Positions 17,924 to 27,103 of a stretch of 64,000 nt of DNA are shown piece after piece. The stretch comes from Mycolicibacterium porcinum. GTDB lineage: Bacteria; Actinomycetota; Actinomycetes; Mycobacteriales; Mycobacteriaceae. Below the pieces are notes generated by a model. It did no database searches. It worked only from the letters and a program-made list of their open reading frames with translations, and was not told the DNA's origin. Position numbers and translations under genes: made by a program. The stretch covers positions 124,001 through 188,000 of the forward strand of contig MVIG01000009.1 of NCBI GenBank assembly GCA_002086835.1, in the 5' to 3' direction. Within the stretch, counting starts at the first letter, position 1; every line of letters begins with the position of its first letter.

Positions 17924-18687
17924 CCGACACCCCAAATACGGAGACCGGCTCAGACTCAGTGCCCGTCTCAGACTCGGCCATCGATTTCGACGCCCTGCCG
18001 ACCATCGACGCCGTCGAACGATCGACCGACCAGCGTCGTGCGCCCCGCTTCGACGGGGATGTCAGCGAACTGCCCGACCGCGCGTGCTGGGCCTTACAGC
18101 ACCTGCTGTCGCGTCGCTACGTCAGCAAGGACAACCACTCCGAGCTGTGGTCGTGGGTCACGCGCTACCGCACCGAACTCACCGTACGGTTGTCGGAACT
18201 CGATATGCGACTGTGCATCTCGGACGATCACGACATCGCCTACGTCGAGCAGGCCGACTACGAATCGCAGTGGCGGCGACGCCTGCTGCGCCGCGAGACC
18301 CTCAACACCTACGACTCGATCCTGGCATTGCACCTGGCCAAACTCATGCGCGCCGCGGCGCGTGACGAGAACGTGCTGATCAGCCGGGACGAGATTCACG
18401 AGCTGTTCGCCGGGGTCAACAACGACACCGACCGGGACACCGCCTCGTTCGACAAGCGGATCGACAACGCGATCGAGCGGCTCACCGACATCGACATGCT
18501 CGCCCGGAACCGGGAGGACGAGGACAGTTTCACCATCAGCCCGGTGGTCAACGCGATCATGACGGCCTCCATGATCACCGAACTGCAGCAGCAGTTCGAA
18601 CAGCTCAAGCGGGCCGCCAACGGCACGGTCGATGATTCCGACGATGTAGCCGCACGGCTCGAGGACGAGGTGGACGCCCATGGCTGA
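17920..18687 (+). CDS. mksE: MukE/MksE/JetB-type KITE protein (DUF4194)
   Basis: A 255-residue DUF4194 protein, the small winged-helix KITE subunit that binds the kleisin in MksBEF/Wadjet complexes. An acidic, low-complexity N-terminus (about 45 residues) precedes the conserved core beginning [29 protein letters not shown] and a helical C-terminus rich in acidic residues follow. ATG at 17920 overlaps the upstream TGA by 4 nt, and its end overlaps the SMC gene by 8 nt. This tight coupling fits a stoichiometric complex. Confidence 0.85.
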   Translation: MTDTPNTETGSDSVPVSDSAIDFDALPTIDAVERSTDQRRAPRFDGDVSELPDRACWALQHLLSRRYVSKDNHSELWSWVTRYRTELTVRLSELDMRLCISDDHDIAYVEQADYESQWRRRLLRRETLNTYDSILALHLAKLMRAAARDENVLISRDEIHELFAGVNNDTDRDTASFDKRIDNAIERLTDIDMLARNREDEDSFTISPVVNAIMTASMITELQQQFEQLKRAANGTVDDSDDVAARLEDEVDAHG

Positions 18688-21600
18688 ACCGACCAACCAG
18701 TTCTCCCTGTCGCGCCTGCAGGTCATCAACTGGGGCGTGTTCGACGGGTACCACTCGATCCCGTTCAGCCGGCACGGAACCCTGATCACCGGCTCCTCGG
18801 GTAGCGGTAAATCCTCACTGCTGGACGCGATCTCGCTGGCTTTCCTGCCGTCGCACCGCCGCAACTTCAACGCCTCGGGCGACACCACCGCCGCGGGGTC
18901 GGGCACCGGCAAGCGCACGGTCGACAAGTATGTCCGCGGGGCCTGGGGTGAGCGGCGCGAGGGCACCAGCCGCCAGATCATGTACCTGCGCGGCACCGGC
19001 CCGGCCTGGTCGGCGGTCGCGGTCACCTACAGTGACCGCACCGGGCGTTCGGTCACCGGCCTCGTACTCAAATGGCTTGCCGCCGAGAAGACCTCGGACC
19101 CGGGCAGCCGCTACTACCTGATCGACGACGACCGTGACATCTTCGGTCTGTGCAACCGGTGGGCGGCCAATGGCTACGACGCTGCCGTGTTCCGCGACGA
19201 TGGCTGGACCGGCGGCCGCAGTGAGAGCCAGTACCTGGCCCAGCTGTACTCCAGCATCGGGATCCGCGCCTCCGAGGCCGCCCAGCAGCTGCTCGGCAAG
19301 GCCAAATCACTCAAAAGCGTTGGTGGCCTTGAGCAGTTCGTGCGCGAGTTCATGCTCGACGAGCCCGCCAGCCTCAGCGGTGTGGAGGAGGCCCTGGAAC
19401 AGATCAACCCGCTGGTCGAGGCCCGCGGCCTGCTCGACGTGGCCCGGCGCAAGCGCAACACGCTGGGCAACATCGCCGCGGTGCAAGCGCGTTACGCCGA
19501 CGAGGCGGCCAAGTTCGGGGTGATCGACACCATCGACAACGCCATGATCCGCGACTACGTCGACCATGTGCGGTTGGCCCAGGCCGGCCCGGAGATCGCC
19601 AACCTCGACGATCAGATCACCCAGCTCGGCGCCCAGCGCGATGAGTTCGGTACCCAGCAGCGCCAGCTCAAGAACGAGCACAACTCGCTGATGGCCCAGA
19701 TCAACACCGTCACCGTGGACCTGGTGCCCCTGCAGCAACGGCTGACCGAGGCCGAGCGGATCAGCGAGGAAGTGTCGCGCCGGCGCAGCGGCTACGAGGA
19801 CAAGGTGACCTCGCTGGGGCTGACCCCACCGGACAACGGTGAGGAATTCTGGTCGCTGCGTGAGACTTTGATGGAGGAAGCCGACCGGCTGCATCGCGAA
19901 CTGTTCACCGGCAACCAGCCCTACGTCGAGGCGTCGGCGAAGGAGGTCCGGGCCCGCGAGGCACGCGAGAGCATCGAAGCCGAGCTGGAACGGGTGCAGC
20001 GGCTGGGCTCCCCGCTGCCGAGGACCGAGTACGAGATGCGGGCCCGCATCGCCCGGGCGCTCGACATCTCCGAACGCGATCTGGTGTACGTGGCCGAGCT
20101 CATGGAACTCAAGCCCGACGAGTCGCGGTGGCGGCTCGCGGTCGAGAAGGTGCTGCGCGGGGCGGGATTACGCCTGCTGGTCCCCGACGCCCACATGGAG
20201 CGGGCCCTGCGTTTCGTCAACGAGAACGACATGCGTGGGCGAATTCAGCTGCAGCACGTCCAGCACGGTGCGCAGTTGCGGACCCCACCCGCGGGCACGC
20301 TGGCCACCAAACTCCAGCTGGCCGACCCGACACATGACAGTGCCGTCGAGGCGCTCAACGTGATCGCGGCGGTCGGTGATTACGTGTGTGTCGACGATCC
20401 GGGGGAGTTCACCGAGCAGTCCCGCGCGGTCACCGACCAGGGCCTACGCAAGGACAGCGGCCGGCTCTCCATCAAGGATGACCGGTCCCGGCTGCGGCCG
20501 TCTGACTACATCTTCCTCGGCGGGACTGCAGCCAAAGTCGAAGCGCTGCAGGATGATCTGACCGCCGCGCAGGAGGTGTACCAGGTGGCGCGCACAGCCC
20601 GTGAGCGCCTCGACGAGCACCGCGGCCAGCTGCAATCGCGGGAGCGGGCCTGCCGCGCACTGTGCGACCAGTACATGCAGTGGAGCGACATCGACACCGA
20701 TTCGGTGGACGAGATGCTCGAGCGGCTGCAGGGCGAACACGACCTGCTGGTCTCCGACAACCCCGACGCCGAACGGCTGCAACAGCGGGCCGACGACTGC
20801 TGGGAGCGCGTCGAGAAGGTCATCCAGCAGATCGGTTCGCTCAACGAGCGGGAGACCACGCTGGACCGCAGGCGGACAGCGCTGCTGGAGCTGAGCGAGG
20901 CCTTGACCGAGCGGCTCGGGTCCAGCGAGTTCCCGTCGCATGCCCGCGACACGATCGACGGCTACGCCGCCGATATCGCGCTGAGCCTGGAATTGCTCGA
21001 GCCCGAGCCCTACCGGAACGAACTGATCCGCGTCATCAGCCGGGAGCGGGACCGGCTGCGGGCGGACCGCAACCGCTCGCACGACGAATTGGCCGGGATC
21101 ATGGCCGCTTACGACAGCTCGTTTCCCGACGCGATCCCCAACGACAGCGACGTGTTCGACGAGCGGGTGCACGATTACGTGGCGTTGTGCCGCCGGATCG
21201 ACGAGCGTGAGCTGCCCGATGCCTACGAGCGTATGCAGCGCCTGATCACCGAGCAGGCTCCGGGCGCGATCCTGAACCTGCACATGATCGCCGACAACGA
21301 GGCCCGCCGGATCACCGAGCAGATCGCCCGGGTCAACACCGGTCTGGGCGCGGTGGAGTTCAACCGCGGCACCCGGCTGACCCTGCACGCCGGGACCCGG
21401 CACCTGGCTGCCGTCGACGAACTCAACGAGAAGGCCCAGCGCATCTCGGCGCGCGTCTCACTGGTCAGCTTCGGTGACGAGACTGCGATGTTCGAGCAGT
21501 ACACCGACATTCTGCAACTGCGGAAGTTGTTGGCCGGCAACACACCCGAGGACCGCCAGTGGACCCGCGACGCGCTCGACGTCCGCAACCGGTTCGTGCT

Positions 21601-22042
21601 GTACTGCGAGGAGCGCGACGCCGAGACCGGTGAGGTGATCCGGACCTACAGCAACTCCGGTGACAACTCCGGTGGTGAGCAGGAGAAGTTGATGGCGTTC
21701 TGTCTGGCCGGGGCGCTGAGCTTCAACCTGGCCAGCCCCGACAGCAACGACACCCGGCCGCTGTTCGCCCAGTTGATGCTGGACGAGGCGTTCTCCAAGT
21801 CGGATCCGCAGTTCGCCCAGCAGGCGCTGTCGGCGTTCCGCAAGTTCGGTTTCCAGTTGGTGATCGTGTCGACCGTGCAGAACAGCACGACGATCCAGCC
21901 CTACATCGACAACGTGGTGATGGTGTCCAAGTCGGACGCGTCGGCGCCCAATGCCCGGCCGGTCGCCTCGGTGACCTCGGCGTCGATCTCCGAATTCGCC
22001 GATCTGCGAAAGACTTCGGGGGACGCGGTTCCGAGCGCCTGA
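18680..22042 (+). CDS. mksB: MukB/MksB/JetC-type SMC ATPase
   Basis: A 1120-residue SMC-like ATPase. Walker [10 protein letters not shown] lies at about residues 38-46, followed by coiled coil, a compact hinge-like domain around residues 430-640 ([20 protein letters not shown]...), a second coiled coil, the ABC signature NSGGEQEK at about residue 996 and Walker [12 protein letters not shown] at about 1033. It is the motor of the MksBEF complex. In M. smegmatis the MukB-like paralogue MSMEG_0370 lies next to the htdX-fabG4-fadA2 block, as this gene does, so it is probably that orthologue rather than EptC. No JetD/MksG (TOPRIM nuclease) gene follows; the next gene is the convergent htdX. Confidence 0.88.
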   Translation: MAEPTNQFSLSRLQVINWGVFDGYHSIPFSRHGTLITGSSGSGKSSLLDAISLAFLPSHRRNFNASGDTTAAGSGTGKRTVDKYVRGAWGERREGTSRQIMYLRGTGPAWSAVAVTYSDRTGRSVTGLVLKWLAAEKTSDPGSRYYLIDDDRDIFGLCNRWAANGYDAAVFRDDGWTGGRSESQYLAQLYSSIGIRASEAAQQLLGKAKSLKSVGGLEQFVREFMLDEPASLSGVEEALEQINPLVEARGLLDVARRKRNTLGNIAAVQARYADEAAKFGVIDTIDNAMIRDYVDHVRLAQAGPEIANLDDQITQLGAQRDEFGTQQRQLKNEHNSLMAQINTVTVDLVPLQQRLTEAERISEEVSRRRSGYEDKVTSLGLTPPDNGEEFWSLRETLMEEADRLHRELFTGNQPYVEASAKEVRAREARESIEAELERVQRLGSPLPRTEYEMRARIARALDISERDLVYVAELMELKPDESRWRLAVEKVLRGAGLRLLVPDAHMERALRFVNENDMRGRIQLQHVQHGAQLRTPPAGTLATKLQLADPTHDSAVEALNVIAAVGDYVCVDDPGEFTEQSRAVTDQGLRKDSGRLSIKDDRSRLRPSDYIFLGGTAAKVEALQDDLTAAQEVYQVARTARERLDEHRGQLQSRERACRALCDQYMQWSDIDTDSVDEMLERLQGEHDLLVSDNPDAERLQQRADDCWERVEKVIQQIGSLNERETTLDRRRTALLELSEALTERLGSSEFPSHARDTIDGYAADIALSLELLEPEPYRNELIRVISRERDRLRADRNRSHDELAGIMAAYDSSFPDAIPNDSDVFDERVHDYVALCRRIDERELPDAYERMQRLITEQAPGAILNLHMIADNEARRITEQIARVNTGLGAVEFNRGTRLTLHAGTRHLAAVDELNEKAQRISARVSLVSFGDETAMFEQYTDILQLRKLLAGNTPEDRQWTRDALDVRNRFVLYCEERDAETGEVIRTYSNSGDNSGGEQEKLMAFCLAGALSFNLASPDSNDTRPLFAQLMLDEAFSKSDPQFAQQALSAFRKFGFQLVIVSTVQNSTTIQPYIDNVVMVSKSDASAPNARPVASVTSASISEFADLRKTSGDAVPSA

Positions 22043-22049
22043 GTTTTCA

Positions 22050-22107
22050 CCGAGCGTGCGTACAGATCACGATGTGGCGCGATATTGCGATCTGTACGCA
22101 CGCTCGG
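22050..22107. terminator. Long perfect inverted repeat between mksB and htdX
   Basis: Arms 22050-22068 and 22089-22107 are perfectly complementary over 19 bp (CCGAGCGTGCGTACAGATC), with a 20-nt loop. It lies between two convergent genes (mksB stop at 22042, htdX stop at 22115), so it probably works as a bidirectional terminator. Its arm is 15/18 identical to the arm of the repeat at 60603-60658. Confidence 0.75.
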
Positions 22108-22114
22108 GCAGATG

Positions 22115-22939
22115 TCAGAGGCCGGCAACCGTCGCGGTCAGGTGCGGGTAGCCCTTCTTGAGGTTCCGCAGGGTCAACTCCCAGCCGTCGGCGTCGCGCT
22201 CGACGTAGAGCCCGGCCTTGGCCGGCAGCACCACGGGCTTGGCGAACCGCACCGAGTACTTCACCGCATCGGGGAGCTGCCCCTCGATGTTCGCCAGCAC
22301 CGCTGCCGCACTGAACATTCCGTGGGCGATGACGGTGGGGAAGCCGAACAGTTTGGCGGCGATCGCGTTGGTGTGGATCGGGTTGTGGTCCCCGCCGATC
22401 GACGCGTAGTTCCGGATCTGGCCCGCGGTGATGGTCAGAACCGCGTTGGGCGGCGGCAGTTTCGGCTGCTTCTGCGGTTCCGGCTTGGGCTCCCCGGACA
22501 GGCTGGTCTTCTGCTGGTGCAGGAAGGTCGTCACCTGGTGCCACGCCGTGTCGTTGCCGACCTTCAGTTCGGTGACGATGTCGACCAGCAGGCCCTTGCG
22601 GTGTTCCCGCAGGTTCTCGGCGTGCACGGCCGCGCTGACGGCATCGGTCACCTTGATCGGCCGGTACTGGGTGATGTGGTTCTCGATGTGCACCGAACCC
22701 ATTGCCGCGAAAGGGAAATCGAATCCGGTGACCAGCGACATCACTGTGGGGAAGGTCAGCGCGAACGGGTAGGTCAGCGGCAGGGTGTCGCTGAACCGCA
22801 GCCCGGTCACCTGCGCATAGGCGGCCACGTTGGCCGGATCGATGGGCAGGTTGTCGACCGTGACGGTGCGTGCCGGTAGGGACTCGTCGCGCGGAATGAA
22901 CGGCAGGGCGCCGACGACCGCGCGCAGCATGTTGTTCAC
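22115..22939 (-). CDS. htdX: (R)-3-hydroxyacyl dehydratase HtdX (double hotdog MaoC-like)
   Basis: A 274-residue double-hotdog hydratase. The C-terminal hotdog carries the MaoC hydratase signature around YASIGGDHNPIHTN (catalytic Asp and His), and the substrate-loop residues FGFPTVIAHGMF follow. HtdX dehydrates (3R)-hydroxyacyl-thioesters and is the partner of FabG4 in mycobacteria (Rv0241c-Rv0242c). GTG at 22939 is used, with ATG at 22930 as an alternative. It starts 4 nt after the fabG4 stop, so the two are one operon. A role in fatty-acid elongation or degradation at the CoA level is the usual view. Confidence 0.9.
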   Translation of the reverse strand: MNNMLRAVVGALPFIPRDESLPARTVTVDNLPIDPANVAAYAQVTGLRFSDTLPLTYPFALTFPTVMSLVTGFDFPFAAMGSVHIENHITQYRPIKVTDAVSAAVHAENLREHRKGLLVDIVTELKVGNDTAWHQVTTFLHQQKTSLSGEPKPEPQKQPKLPPPNAVLTITAGQIRNYASIGGDHNPIHTNAIAAKLFGFPTVIAHGMFSAAAVLANIEGQLPDAVKYSVRFAKPVVLPAKAGLYVERDADGWELTLRNLKKGYPHLTATVAGL

Positions 22940-22943
22940 GTGC

Positions 22944-24296
22944 TCACGCCCCCAGCATCGCCTGGCCGCAGACCCGGATGGTGTTGCCGGTGACCGCATT
23001 CGACGCCGGGCTGGCGAAGTAGGCGATCAGCTCGGCCACATCGACCGGCTTCCCGCCTTGGAACAGCGAGTTCAGCCGGCGGCCGACCTCACGGGTGGCC
23101 AGCGGGATGGCGTCGGTCATCTTGGTCTCGATGAACCCGGGGGCGACGGCGTTGATGGTGATGCCCTTCTCGGCCAGCACCGGTGCGAGAGCCTCGGTCA
23201 GCCCGATCATGCCGGCCTTGGTGGTGGCGTAGTTGGTCTGCCCGCGGTTACCGGCGATACCGGCCATGGAGGACAGTCCGATCACCCGGCCGCCCTCGCC
23301 GAGCGTGCCGCTGGCAACCAGGCCCTCGGTGAGGCGCTGCGGAGCGAGCAGGTTCACCGCGATCACCGAATCCCAACGGCTTTCGTCCATGTTGGCCAGC
23401 AGCTTGTCGCGGGTGATACCGGCGTTGTTGACCAGCACGTCGACCTTGCCGCCGTGCTGTGCGGTGACGTGGGCGACGATCTGCTCGACCGCATCGTCGG
23501 CGGTGACGTCCAGGGTGAGAGCACTGCCGCCGACCTTCTCGGCGACCTTGCCAAGATCCTCGGCCGCTTGGGGAACGTCGACCGCGACCACGGTCGCGCC
23601 ATCTCGCGCGAACACCTCGGCGATGGTCGCGCCGATGCCGCGGGCCGCGCCGGTCACCACCGCGACCTTGCCGGCCAGCGGCTTGTCCCAGTCGGCGGGC
23701 GGGGTCGAGTCGGCGGCGCCCACGCGGTACACCTGCCCGTCGACGTAGGCCGACTTGGCCGAGAGGATGAACCGGAGGGTGGACTCCAGGCCGGTGGCGC
23801 CGGGCTTGGCGTCGGCGGCCAGGTACACCAGCGAGGCGGTGGCGCCGCGCTGCAGCTCCTTGCCCAGCGAGCGGGTGAAGCCCTCCAGGGCGCGCTGAGT
23901 GATCTGGGCGTGGACGCTGCCTGCTTCGTCCGGAGTGGTGCCGATGACGGCCACGCGGGCGCATGAGGCGAGGTTGCGCAGCACCGGGGTGAAGAACTGG
24001 TAGAGCTCCTTGAGCCCGGAGGCGTCGGCGATGCCGGTGGCGTCGAGCACCACGCCGCCGAACGAATCGGCCCAGCGGCCGCCGATGTTGTTGGACACCA
24101 CGTCGTAGTCGCCGGCCAGTGCGGCGCGCAGGGGCTCGACGACGCGGCCCTCGCCGCCGATCAGCAGCGACCCGTTCAAGGGCGGCTGTCCAGGGCGATA
24201 GCGGCGCAGGGTCTCGGGCTGCGGTACGCCCAGCTGCTTGGCCAGGAACGATCCCGGCCCGGAGTTGACCACTTGGGAGAACAGGTCGGAAGCCAC
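22944..24296 (-). CDS. fabG4: 3-oxoacyl-thioester reductase FabG4 (high-molecular-weight FabG)
   Basis: A 450-residue long-form FabG. A degenerate N-terminal flavodoxin-like Rossmann domain occupies roughly residues 1-200, and a C-terminal SDR domain carries [12 protein letters not shown] (NAD(H) binding), NNAGITRD (Asn) and the catalytic Ser in GLSSMAG with Tyr/Lys in NYATTKAG. FabG4 uses NADH on long-chain 3-ketoacyl-CoA, unlike FabG1. GTG start. Expressed divergently from fadA2 with a dyad operator between them, and co-transcribed with htdX. Confidence 0.93.
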   Translation of the reverse strand: MASDLFSQVVNSGPGSFLAKQLGVPQPETLRRYRPGQPPLNGSLLIGGEGRVVEPLRAALAGDYDVVSNNIGGRWADSFGGVVLDATGIADASGLKELYQFFTPVLRNLASCARVAVIGTTPDEAGSVHAQITQRALEGFTRSLGKELQRGATASLVYLAADAKPGATGLESTLRFILSAKSAYVDGQVYRVGAADSTPPADWDKPLAGKVAVVTGAARGIGATIAEVFARDGATVVAVDVPQAAEDLGKVAEKVGGSALTLDVTADDAVEQIVAHVTAQHGGKVDVLVNNAGITRDKLLANMDESRWDSVIAVNLLAPQRLTEGLVASGTLGEGGRVIGLSSMAGIAGNRGQTNYATTKAGMIGLTEALAPVLAEKGITINAVAPGFIETKMTDAIPLATREVGRRLNSLFQGGKPVDVAELIAYFASPASNAVTGNTIRVCGQAMLGA

Positions 24297-24340
24297 TTCA
24301 GCTGCCTTTCGCTTCGCAGTACTGCGTTGTCAATACCGAA

Positions 24341-24356
24341 CTTACTCCAGAGTAAG
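24341..24356. promoter_or_regulatory. Dyad operator CTTACTC-CA-GAGTAAG between fabG4 and fadA2
   Basis: Inverted repeat with 7-bp arms and a 2-bp centre. Its core reads TTAC-N6-GTAA, exactly the core and spacing of the dyad in the fadE5 promoter (37927-37944). It lies about 10 nt upstream of a TAATAT -10 candidate for fadA2 (24366-24371), in its -35 region, and between the divergent promoters, so one regulator could control both operons. Confidence 0.6.
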
Positions 24357-24405
24357 AACAGTGGGTAATATGGCCCCGGACAACCCGACAGTGGAGGGCA
24401 AACAA

Positions 24406-25707
24406 ATGGCCAACAACACGACCCGGCGACGCGTTGCCGTTTTGGGTGGCAACAGGATTCCGTTCGCACGGTCCGACGGCGCCTACGCCAACGCCTCCAA
24501 CCAGGACATGTTCACCGCCGCGCTGGACGGGCTGATCGAGCGCTTCGATCTGGCCGGTGAGCAACTCGGTGCGGTGATCGGCGGCGCGGTGCTCAAGCAC
24601 AGCCGCGACTTCAACCTGATGCGCGAATGCGTGCTGGGCAGCTCGTTGTCGCCGTACACCCCGGCCTTCGATCTTCAGCAAGCCTGCGGCACCGGCCTGC
24701 AGGCTGCGATCGTGGCTGCCAATGCCATTGCGCTGGGGCAATACGAGTCCGCGGCCACCGGTGGTGTGGACACCGCATCGGACGCCCCGATCGCGTTCGG
24801 CAACGACCTGCGCCAGGTCCTGCTGGGCCTGCGCCGGGCGAAGTCGAACCTGGACCGGCTCAAACTGGTCGGCAAGCTGCCGGCCGCGCTGGGCGTGGAG
24901 ATCCCGGTCAACAGCGAGCCGCGCACCGGCATGTCGATGGGCGAGCACGCCGCCGTCACCGCCAAGAAGATGGGTATCAAGCGCGTCGACCAGGACGAAC
25001 TGGCCGCCGCCAGCCACCGCAACATGGCTGCCGCCTACGACCGGGGCTTCTTCGACGACCTGGTCACCCCGTTCCTCGGGCTGTATCGCGACAACAACTT
25101 GCGGGCCGATTCCTCGGTGGAGAAGCTGGCCAAGCTCAAGCCGGTGTTCGGCGTCAAGGCCGGAGACGCGACCATGACCGCGGGCAACTCGACCCCACTG
25201 ACCGACGGCGCCTCGGTCGCGCTGCTGGCCAGCGAGGACTGGGCCCAGGCCCACGGCCACGAACCGCTGGCTTACTTCGTCGACGGCGAGACCGCGGCGG
25301 TCGACTATGTCAACGGGCCCGACGGTCTGCTGATGGCACCGACCTATGCGGTCCCCCGGCTGCTCGCCCGCAACGGGCTGACCCTGCAGGACTTCGACTT
25401 CTACGAGATCCACGAGGCTTTCGCCTCGGTGGTGCTGGCCACGCTGGCGGCCTGGGACTCCGACGAGTACTGCAAGGAGCGCCTCGGCTTGGACAAGGCG
25501 CTGGGCAGCATCGACCGCACCAAGCTCAACGTCAACGGCTCCTCGTTGGCAGCGGGCCACCCGTTCGCGGCGACCGGCGGCCGGATCGTGGCCCAGCTGG
25601 CGAAGCAGCTGGCCGAGAAGAAGAAGGAAACCGGCAAGCCGGTGCGCGGCCTGATCTCTGTTTGTGCGGCGGGTGGGCAGGGCGTCACGGCGATCCTGGA
25701 GGCGTAG
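24406..25707 (+). CDS. fadA2: Acetyl-CoA acetyltransferase FadA2 (thiolase)
   Basis: A 433-residue thiolase. The nucleophile Cys lies in DLQQACGTGLQ near residue 90. The C-terminal motifs YEIHEAFASVV (His), NVNGSSLAAGHPFAATGGR (His) and SVCAAGGQG (second Cys) are all intact. Thiolases cleave 3-ketoacyl-CoA in beta-oxidation or condense acetyl-CoA. ATG at 24406 follows GGAGGG at good spacing. Divergent from fabG4-htdX, this reproduces the Rv0241c-Rv0243 arrangement. Confidence 0.93.
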   Translation: MANNTTRRRVAVLGGNRIPFARSDGAYANASNQDMFTAALDGLIERFDLAGEQLGAVIGGAVLKHSRDFNLMRECVLGSSLSPYTPAFDLQQACGTGLQAAIVAANAIALGQYESAATGGVDTASDAPIAFGNDLRQVLLGLRRAKSNLDRLKLVGKLPAALGVEIPVNSEPRTGMSMGEHAAVTAKKMGIKRVDQDELAAASHRNMAAAYDRGFFDDLVTPFLGLYRDNNLRADSSVEKLAKLKPVFGVKAGDATMTAGNSTPLTDGASVALLASEDWAQAHGHEPLAYFVDGETAAVDYVNGPDGLLMAPTYAVPRLLARNGLTLQDFDFYEIHEAFASVVLATLAAWDSDEYCKERLGLDKALGSIDRTKLNVNGSSLAAGHPFAATGGRIVAQLAKQLAEKKKETGKPVRGLISVCAAGGQGVTAILEA

Positions 25708-25765
25708 CTTGCGGAGCCGACCATCGGGGAATGCGGCGTGACCTCCAGAAACCGCAGGCCGAAAA

Positions 25766-25793
25766 ACATCCGAAAAGTTTCTTTTGGGGATGT
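25766..25793 (+). terminator. Weak hairpin after fadA2
   Basis: ACATCC pairs with GGATGT, and AAAAG with CTTTT inside it, giving an interrupted stem 59 nt after the fadA2 stop. It could terminate fadA2 transcripts, but the stem is A/T-rich and interrupted. Confidence 0.35.
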
Positions 25794-25831
25794 GTAACGG
25801 CCGCGCCTTAGGGGTCGATACATGGGTAGCT

Positions 25832-25871
25832 CCGTGTTGCCGTCTGACCCCCCGACCCGACGGCAACACGG
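25832..25871. terminator. 13-bp hairpin in the fadA2 downstream region
   Basis: CCGTGTTGCCGTC (25832-25844) and GACGGCAACACGG (25859-25871) form a perfect stem with a 14-nt loop. It is placed between fadA2 and the F6-like sRNA promoter and would insulate the sRNA from read-through. Confidence 0.55.
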
Positions 25872-25919
25872 GGCGACCTAGCTTCTGATTCTCGGCAAAA
25901 TTCGGCCGTACTTTTCTCT

Positions 25920-25944
25920 GGTTTGAGGGGTACCCGAGGCGTAC
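25920..25944 (+). promoter_or_regulatory. Tentative SigF-like promoter of the sRNA
   Basis: GGTTT at 25920-25924 and GCGTAC at 25939-25944 resemble the SigF -35 (GGTTT) and -10 (GGGTAY) elements, with a 14-nt spacer, slightly shorter than the usual 15-17. F6 in M. tuberculosis is SigF-dependent. A second candidate -10 (GGGTAC at 25928-25933) has no -35 at the right distance. Confidence 0.4.
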
Positions 25945-25950
25945 GATCGA

Positions 25951-26064
25951 GCCTACGACGGGTTCGGGAGTGACTGATCCGAAGAGTCGGTACAGGGGTG
26001 AAAGACCGGCTGCGTGAGACAAATTGAAACGCCCCCAGGTGTCCTCCCGAACCCGCCCTTTTTT
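25951..26064 (+). ncRNA. F6-like small RNA (SigF-dependent sRNA of mycobacteria)
   Basis: A 415-nt gene-free interval after fadA2 contains a structured segment. GGGTTCGGGAG at 25960-25970 is perfectly complementary to CTCCCGAACCC at 26044-26054, closing a fold of about 95 nt, followed at once by a run of six T (26059-26064), an intrinsic terminator rare in mycobacteria. Internal C-rich unpaired stretches (CCCCC near 26033, TCCTCCC near 26043) are typical of mycobacterial sRNAs. In M. tuberculosis the sRNA F6 (about 100 nt) lies at the same place downstream of fadA2. Identity rests on position, size and fold. The exact 5' end is an estimate. Confidence 0.7.
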
Positions 26065-26110
26065 GTCTGAATCCCTGTCTCTTCTGATCCCACGCGGGCC
26101 CGCGTCCGCA

Positions 26111-26116
26111 TAGCGT
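26111..26116 (+). promoter_or_regulatory. Candidate -10 (TAGCGT) for leaderless LLM oxidoreductase gene
   Basis: TAGCGT lies 6 nt before the ATG at 26123, and there is no Shine-Dalgarno sequence. The geometry is the same as at 14141 and 38104. Confidence 0.5.
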
Positions 26117-26122
26117 GGTGCC

Positions 26123-27034
26123 ATGCAGATCAGCCTCATCGCCTCCCTGAGTGACACCGGCGGCCGTTCGCCGGTCGACGCCACCGTCGAGAGCCTCGCA
26201 CAACTGCGCGACGAGGGATTCCGGCGGGTGTGGATGACCCAGATGCCCTACGAACCCGACCTGCTGACCGTGCTTGCGGTCGCGTTCCGCGAGGTGGATG
26301 GCATCGAGGTGGGCACCGGCGTCATCCCGATCCAGAACCAGCACCCGATGCTGCTGGCCCAGCGTGCGCTCACGCTCAGTCTGATCAGCGGCGGTAGGTT
26401 CCTGCTCGGCCTCGGCATGACGCATGCGGCCGTGACCGAGGGCATGTGGGGTATCCCGTGGGACAAGCCGGTCCGCCGCCTCCGTGAGTACCTGGACGGG
26501 CTGCAGCCCCTGCTGGCCGGGGAGCCCGCGGATGCGCCGGGCGAGACCGTCACCACGCGCGGGGCGCTGCAGATCCCGGGGGCGTCGGCGCCCGATATCT
26601 ACATCGCCGCGCTGGGGCCACAACTGCTCAAGCTCGCCGGCCGTCGCACCGCGGGCACCGTCACCTGGATGACCGGGCCGACCACTTTGGCCGAACATGT
26701 CGCCCCGACCTTGCGTGAGGCCGCCGGGGAACGTCCGGTGCGGGTGGTGGCGGCGCTCCCGGTCAGCGTCACCGACGATGTCGACGGAGCCCGCGCGCAG
26801 GCCGCCAAACAGTTCGCGATGTATGGACACCTGCCGTCCTATCGAGCCATGCTCGACCGTGAGGGCTACGCCGGTCCCGAGGACGCCGCCATCATCGGCG
26901 ACGAAAGCACTGTGGCAGAACGTATTCGGGCACTCGGAACAGTTGGCGTGGACGAATACGTCGGGGTGGTGTTCGATGCGTCGCCCGAAACCAGGGCCCG
27001 TACCAGGGCACTGCTGCGCTCACTCGACAGCTGA
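26123..27034 (+). CDS. LLM-class (luciferase-like) flavin/F420-dependent oxidoreductase
   Basis: A 303-residue luciferase-like monooxygenase-superfamily TIM barrel. Typical segments are VESLAQLRDEGFRRVWMTQM, VGTGVIPIQNQHPMLLAQRALTL and GGRFLLGLGMTHAAV. In mycobacteria most members of this size use coenzyme F420 or FMN, and sequence alone does not decide. It is monocistronic with its own leaderless promoter and a hairpin directly after the stop. The substrate is unknown. In M. tuberculosis fadE5 follows the sRNA here, so this gene begins the inserted or rearranged interval. Confidence 0.8.
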   Translation: MQISLIASLSDTGGRSPVDATVESLAQLRDEGFRRVWMTQMPYEPDLLTVLAVAFREVDGIEVGTGVIPIQNQHPMLLAQRALTLSLISGGRFLLGLGMTHAAVTEGMWGIPWDKPVRRLREYLDGLQPLLAGEPADAPGETVTTRGALQIPGASAPDIYIAALGPQLLKLAGRRTAGTVTWMTGPTTLAEHVAPTLREAAGERPVRVVAALPVSVTDDVDGARAQAAKQFAMYGHLPSYRAMLDREGYAGPEDAAIIGDESTVAERIRALGTVGVDEYVGVVFDASPETRARTRALLRSLDS

Positions 27035-27035
27035 C

Positions 27036-27053
27036 GGTGTGGCTGGCCACACC
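27036..27053 (+). terminator. Hairpin after the LLM gene
   Basis: GGTGTGG and CCACACC form a perfect 7-bp stem with a 4-nt CTGG loop, 2 nt after the stop codon. No U-tract. Confidence 0.5.
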
Positions 27054-27103
27054 CCATATTGGCTGGACAGCACCATCGCCCGGTGCCAACGTATCCGGCA
27101 ACG

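Noticed and set aside
16472..22042. A complete Wadjet plasmid-defence system
   Set aside because: The JetD nuclease is missing and the operon sits in conserved chromosomal context, so calling it a complete defence system is not supported.
25928..25933. GGGTAC as the SigF -10 of the sRNA
   Set aside because: There is no GGTTT-like -35 at 15-17 nt upstream; the GGTTT present is too close. The downstream GCGTAC was kept instead, as tentative.
24298..26184. A 628-codon minus-strand frame opposite fadA2 and the sRNA region
   Set aside because: Antisense to a complete thiolase; low-complexity Gly/Arg/Gln/His translation; no family match.
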